6,878 nucleotides of DNA, taken from positions 1-6,878 of the forward strand of contig JAJPEA010000091.1 of the NCBI GenBank assembly GCA_023252335.1, read 5' to 3'. This DNA is from Nitrosotalea sp. Lineage in GTDB: Archaea; Thermoproteota; Nitrososphaeria; Nitrososphaerales; Nitrosopumilaceae. Every line of letters begins with the position of its first letter. Within the stretch, counting starts at the first letter, position 1. This document shows positions 5,494 through 6,878 of this stretch, one piece after another. The position numbers and the translations under genes are program-made. The notes beneath the pieces are model-generated. The model had not been told where the DNA came from. It ran no database searches and worked only from the letters and a program-made list of their open reading frames with translations.

Positions 5494-5499
5494 TTTTTT
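5494..5499 (+). terminator. Poly-T terminator after pus10
   Basis: Six T residues begin one base after the TAA stop of pus10. No hairpin is evident; this is a typical archaeal intrinsic terminator tract, and the next gene has its own promoter. Confidence 0.45.
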
Positions 5500-5504
5500 G
5501 AGTT

Positions 5505-5542
5505 ATTGCAACAATTCTAATCGAATCTATTGATTGCAACAA
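5505..5542 (+). repeat. Short direct repeat ATTGCAACAA
   Basis: ATTGCAACAA occurs at 5505-5514 and again at 5533-5542, a 28-base period, in the gap before the HExxH gene and upstream of its TATA box. Paired 10-base sites about 2.7 helical turns apart could bind a regulator, but the repeat is short and AT-rich, and may be chance. Confidence 0.4.
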
Positions 5543-5572
5543 AACTATTTGAAATCTGTCTTTTTATGTCAA

Positions 5573-5585
5573 ACTTTTATTATCG
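5573..5585 (+). promoter_or_regulatory. Box A (TATA) promoter of the HExxH gene
   Basis: ACTTTTATTATCG contains TTTTATTA centred about 27 bases before TTG 5606. It supports a leaderless transcript from that TTG and places the upstream TTG at 5534 before the transcription start. Confidence 0.45.
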
Positions 5586-5605
5586 TCAAATTCAATCTTG
5601 TTGGA

Positions 5606-6313
5606 TTGGATCCTTTACTTAGAGTGCACGAAGCCCACAAAAATGGATTAATTCCTGACAAGATTCATGCGTTAATAGTTAAGAGATTTGGAGTAGCCTT
5701 GTCTGGAATACAACGAATAGAAAAAGCATCAGGAATCAATTTTCCTCTTGCTTATGTGGAGCCATCTGTAGTTGTATCTCATCCATCTGCAGGCTCTTTT
5801 GATTATGGAATATTGTTTGCAAGAACAATTCCTGTTGTTTCTAATGATAAATTAAATATCATAATACAAATTACTGCACCGCTTGTTGCATATGGTCTCA
5901 AGGGTGCAATACATGCCATTCTAGCGCATGAATTTCTACACTATTTGGAATTGATAAGAAAAATATCAAAGATGGACATTGTCTCAGATGAACTAAGTGG
6001 AAATCTTTTTGAGAGTAGTTATTCAGATTCTACTAGACTCTCTGAACCAAAAGCAGTCTTTAATGACAAGACCTTGTTGTTGCATATTACAAAGAAATTT
6101 CCAGAGGGATTTAGGGATTATAAACTAGAAGATAAAGTGATGAAACTCTGGATAGAAAAGAGTCTTCCTACAATAAACATAACCATGGACACAAACATTG
6201 CCAAGATTCCTGCATCTGTTATTGCAAACACCGCAATTGACGCAACTCTTTTACAAAAATTGGATGAAATAGAACAAAAGACCTCTCGCCTGAAAAAGAA
6301 GCAGTTATACTAA
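5606..6313 (+). CDS. Uncharacterised HExxH protein, putative zinc metalloprotease, 235 aa
   Basis: The family is not one I can name. The defining motif is HEFLH at 108-112 (His108, Glu109, His112, followed by YLE), preceded by a hydrophobic helix (GLKGAIHAILA). In zincin peptidases this motif supplies two zinc ligands and the catalytic glutamate. No canonical third-ligand signature is visible; Glu115 or the acidic stretch SDELSGNLFE (129-138) are candidates. The N-terminal third (DPLLRVHEAHKNGLIPDKIH) looks helical, the C-terminal 40 residues are charged and probably helical (LLQKLDEIEQKTSRLKKK), and there is no signal peptide, so it appears cytoplasmic. Activity is inferred from one motif. 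TTG 5606 was chosen because a TATA box lies 27 bases upstream; TTG 5534 would add 24 residues (MQQNYLK...). The stop directly abuts the stop of the opposing S27ae gene. Confidence 0.82.
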   Translation: MDPLLRVHEAHKNGLIPDKIHALIVKRFGVALSGIQRIEKASGINFPLAYVEPSVVVSHPSAGSFDYGILFARTIPVVSNDKLNIIIQITAPLVAYGLKGAIHAILAHEFLHYLELIRKISKMDIVSDELSGNLFESSYSDSTRLSEPKAVFNDKTLLLHITKKFPEGFRDYKLEDKVMKLWIEKSLPTINITMDTNIAKIPASVIANTAIDATLLQKLDEIEQKTSRLKKKQLY

Positions 6314-6487
6314 TTATTGGTTAAATTCAGTCAAGCCGCACTTGCCACAGCTTCGTCTGTTTTTGTGGTTTGACATGAATACGCCTTTGCCACATCTTGA
6401 ACATTCTCTCTTTGTTCTTTCTACTTTGTCACCAGAAACTTTGTAATATTTGTAGACTGCTGGACTGGAACCTTTCTTGCCTGCCAT
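6314..6487 (-). CDS. rps27ae: Small ribosomal subunit protein S27Ae (eS31)
   Basis: This 57-residue product starts MAGKKGSSPAVYKYYKV and contains the C4 zinc finger typical of S27ae: Cys29 and Cys32 (CSRC), Cys47 and Cys50 (CGKC). Basic residues dominate (KVERTKRE, NHKNRR), as expected for rRNA contact in the 30S head. Archaeal S27ae has no ubiquitin fusion, unlike the eukaryotic gene, and that is so here. Its ATG (6487-6485) shares a base with the TAA stop of S24e (6489-6487), so the two are one operon with likely translational coupling. Its stop at 6316-6314 sits immediately next to the stop of the convergent HExxH gene. A T-run on the minus strand at 6297-6293, inside the opposing gene, could terminate the transcript. 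Confidence 0.95.
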   Translation of the reverse strand: MAGKKGSSPAVYKYYKVSGDKVERTKRECSRCGKGVFMSNHKNRRSCGKCGLTEFNQ

Positions 6488-6837
6488 TACTTGCTCTCTT
6501 CCTTTACTTCAGCTTGCTCTACAGGTGCCTCACCTTCTGCTTTTGCAGATGCACCTTTTGCTTTTTCAATTCTTGCAAAGACTGCAGTCTTGAGATGTTC
6601 CTTGGCAAGTTTTTCATCTTCGTATACGTAAAAACTTCCTGAAACAACTGGTCTTCCAGTTTCATTTTTCAACAATATTGGTATTACGATTTTTCCTTCT
6701 AGATTGAATTTTTTTGAAATCATGTCTACTGCCTCTAGTTTTTTGAGTCTACCAGAAAGGCCTTTGAAATTACATGTAATTTCCCTTCTTGCCAGTAAGG
6801 GATTCTTTACATCTCGGGTAACTTCGATCATTGACAT
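6487..6837 (-). CDS. rps24e: Small ribosomal subunit protein S24e (eS24)
   Basis: The 116-residue protein has the S24e signature near the N-terminus (TRDVKNPLLARREI, 7-20) and the conserved core including KKLEAVDMISKKFNL and the segment GSFYVYEDEKLAKE (67-80). S24e is a 30S subunit protein shared by archaea and eukaryotes. The last 25 or so residues (KASAKAEGEAPVEQAEVKEE region) form a low-complexity Ala/Glu tail that is probably disordered and lineage-specific. ATG 6837 is chosen because the TATA box lies about 29 bases upstream; TTG 6846 (adding MEY) would fall before the expected transcription start, and ATG 6831 is a further option. It is first in a two-gene operon with S27ae. Confidence 0.95.
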   Translation of the reverse strand: MSMIEVTRDVKNPLLARREITCNFKGLSGRLKKLEAVDMISKKFNLEGKIVIPILLKNETGRPVVSGSFYVYEDEKLAKEHLKTAVFARIEKAKGASAKAEGEAPVEQAEVKEESK

Positions 6838-6861
6838 GTATTCCAAGTCCTTTTAATAGTT

Positions 6862-6870
6862 CATATAAAT
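6862..6870 (-). promoter_or_regulatory. Box A (TATA) promoter of the S24e-S27ae operon
   Basis: The minus strand reads ATTTATATG at 6870-6862, preceded by a BRE-like purine-rich TTAAG. Its centre is about 29 bases before ATG 6837, giving a leaderless or two-base-leader mRNA. It is one of the best consensus matches in the window. Confidence 0.6.
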
Positions 6871-6878
6871 CTTAACCG

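Noticed and set aside
6397..6642. Plus-strand frame of 81 codons in the S24e/S27ae region
   Set aside because: It is antisense to two clear ribosomal protein genes; its Leu/Cys/Phe-rich product mimics a membrane protein only because it reads Lys/Glu codons backwards.
1..6878. CRISPR array, insertion sequence, phage or defence genes
   Set aside because: I found no regularly spaced repeats, terminal inverted repeats, transposase, integrase or nuclease motifs on either strand; the region is housekeeping in character.

Overview
The window looks like the chromosome of an ammonia-oxidising archaeon or close relative (Nitrososphaerota/Thaumarchaeota, probably Nitrosopumilaceae). The signs are archaeal-type information-processing genes (aIF5A with a hypusine site, SRP54, Pus10, ribosomal proteins S24e and S27ae, Dph6), an AT-rich sequence, TATA boxes placed about 26-29 bases before start codons with almost no 5' leader, frequent TTG starts, and a J-domain/ferredoxin fusion known from Thaumarchaeota. 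The assignment is inferred from gene content; no database search was possible.

Layout. Positions 1-54 (minus) hold the 5' half of an intron-containing tRNA-Tyr(GTA), running out of the window. A divergent promoter region follows, then an unrecognised 202-residue protein (186-794), aIF5A (880-1287), and three bases later a short structured element (1291-1356) that I read as a box C/D guide RNA. Next comes a tiny four-cysteine protein (1410-1523), then dph6 (1550-2233), which overlaps srp54 (2233-3558) by one base. A DnaJ-ferredoxin fusion (3610-4278), Pus10 (4344-5492) and an uncharacterised HExxH protein (5606-6313) follow on the plus strand. They meet head-on, with no spacer, a minus-strand ribosomal operon for S24e and S27ae (6837-6314), itself joined by a one-base stop/start overlap.

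How the genes fit together. Most recognisable genes serve translation or the fate of nascent protein. aIF5A (hypusine-modified) and Dph6 (diphthamide on EF2) concern two modified translation factors. Pus10 and the proposed C/D RNA modify tRNA, with the RNA predicted to target the wobble C34 of elongator tRNA-Met. SRP54 handles membrane targeting, the J-protein works with DnaK, and S24e/S27ae are ribosome components. This makes the unknowns (202-residue protein, four-Cys miniprotein, HExxH protein) candidates for translation-linked roles, but that is only guilt by association.

I see no insertion sequence, CRISPR array, phage gene or defence system. The least ordinary items are the C/D guide RNA, the four-Cys miniprotein, the HExxH family and the zero-gap convergent junction. 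No intergenic stretch exceeds 300 bases.
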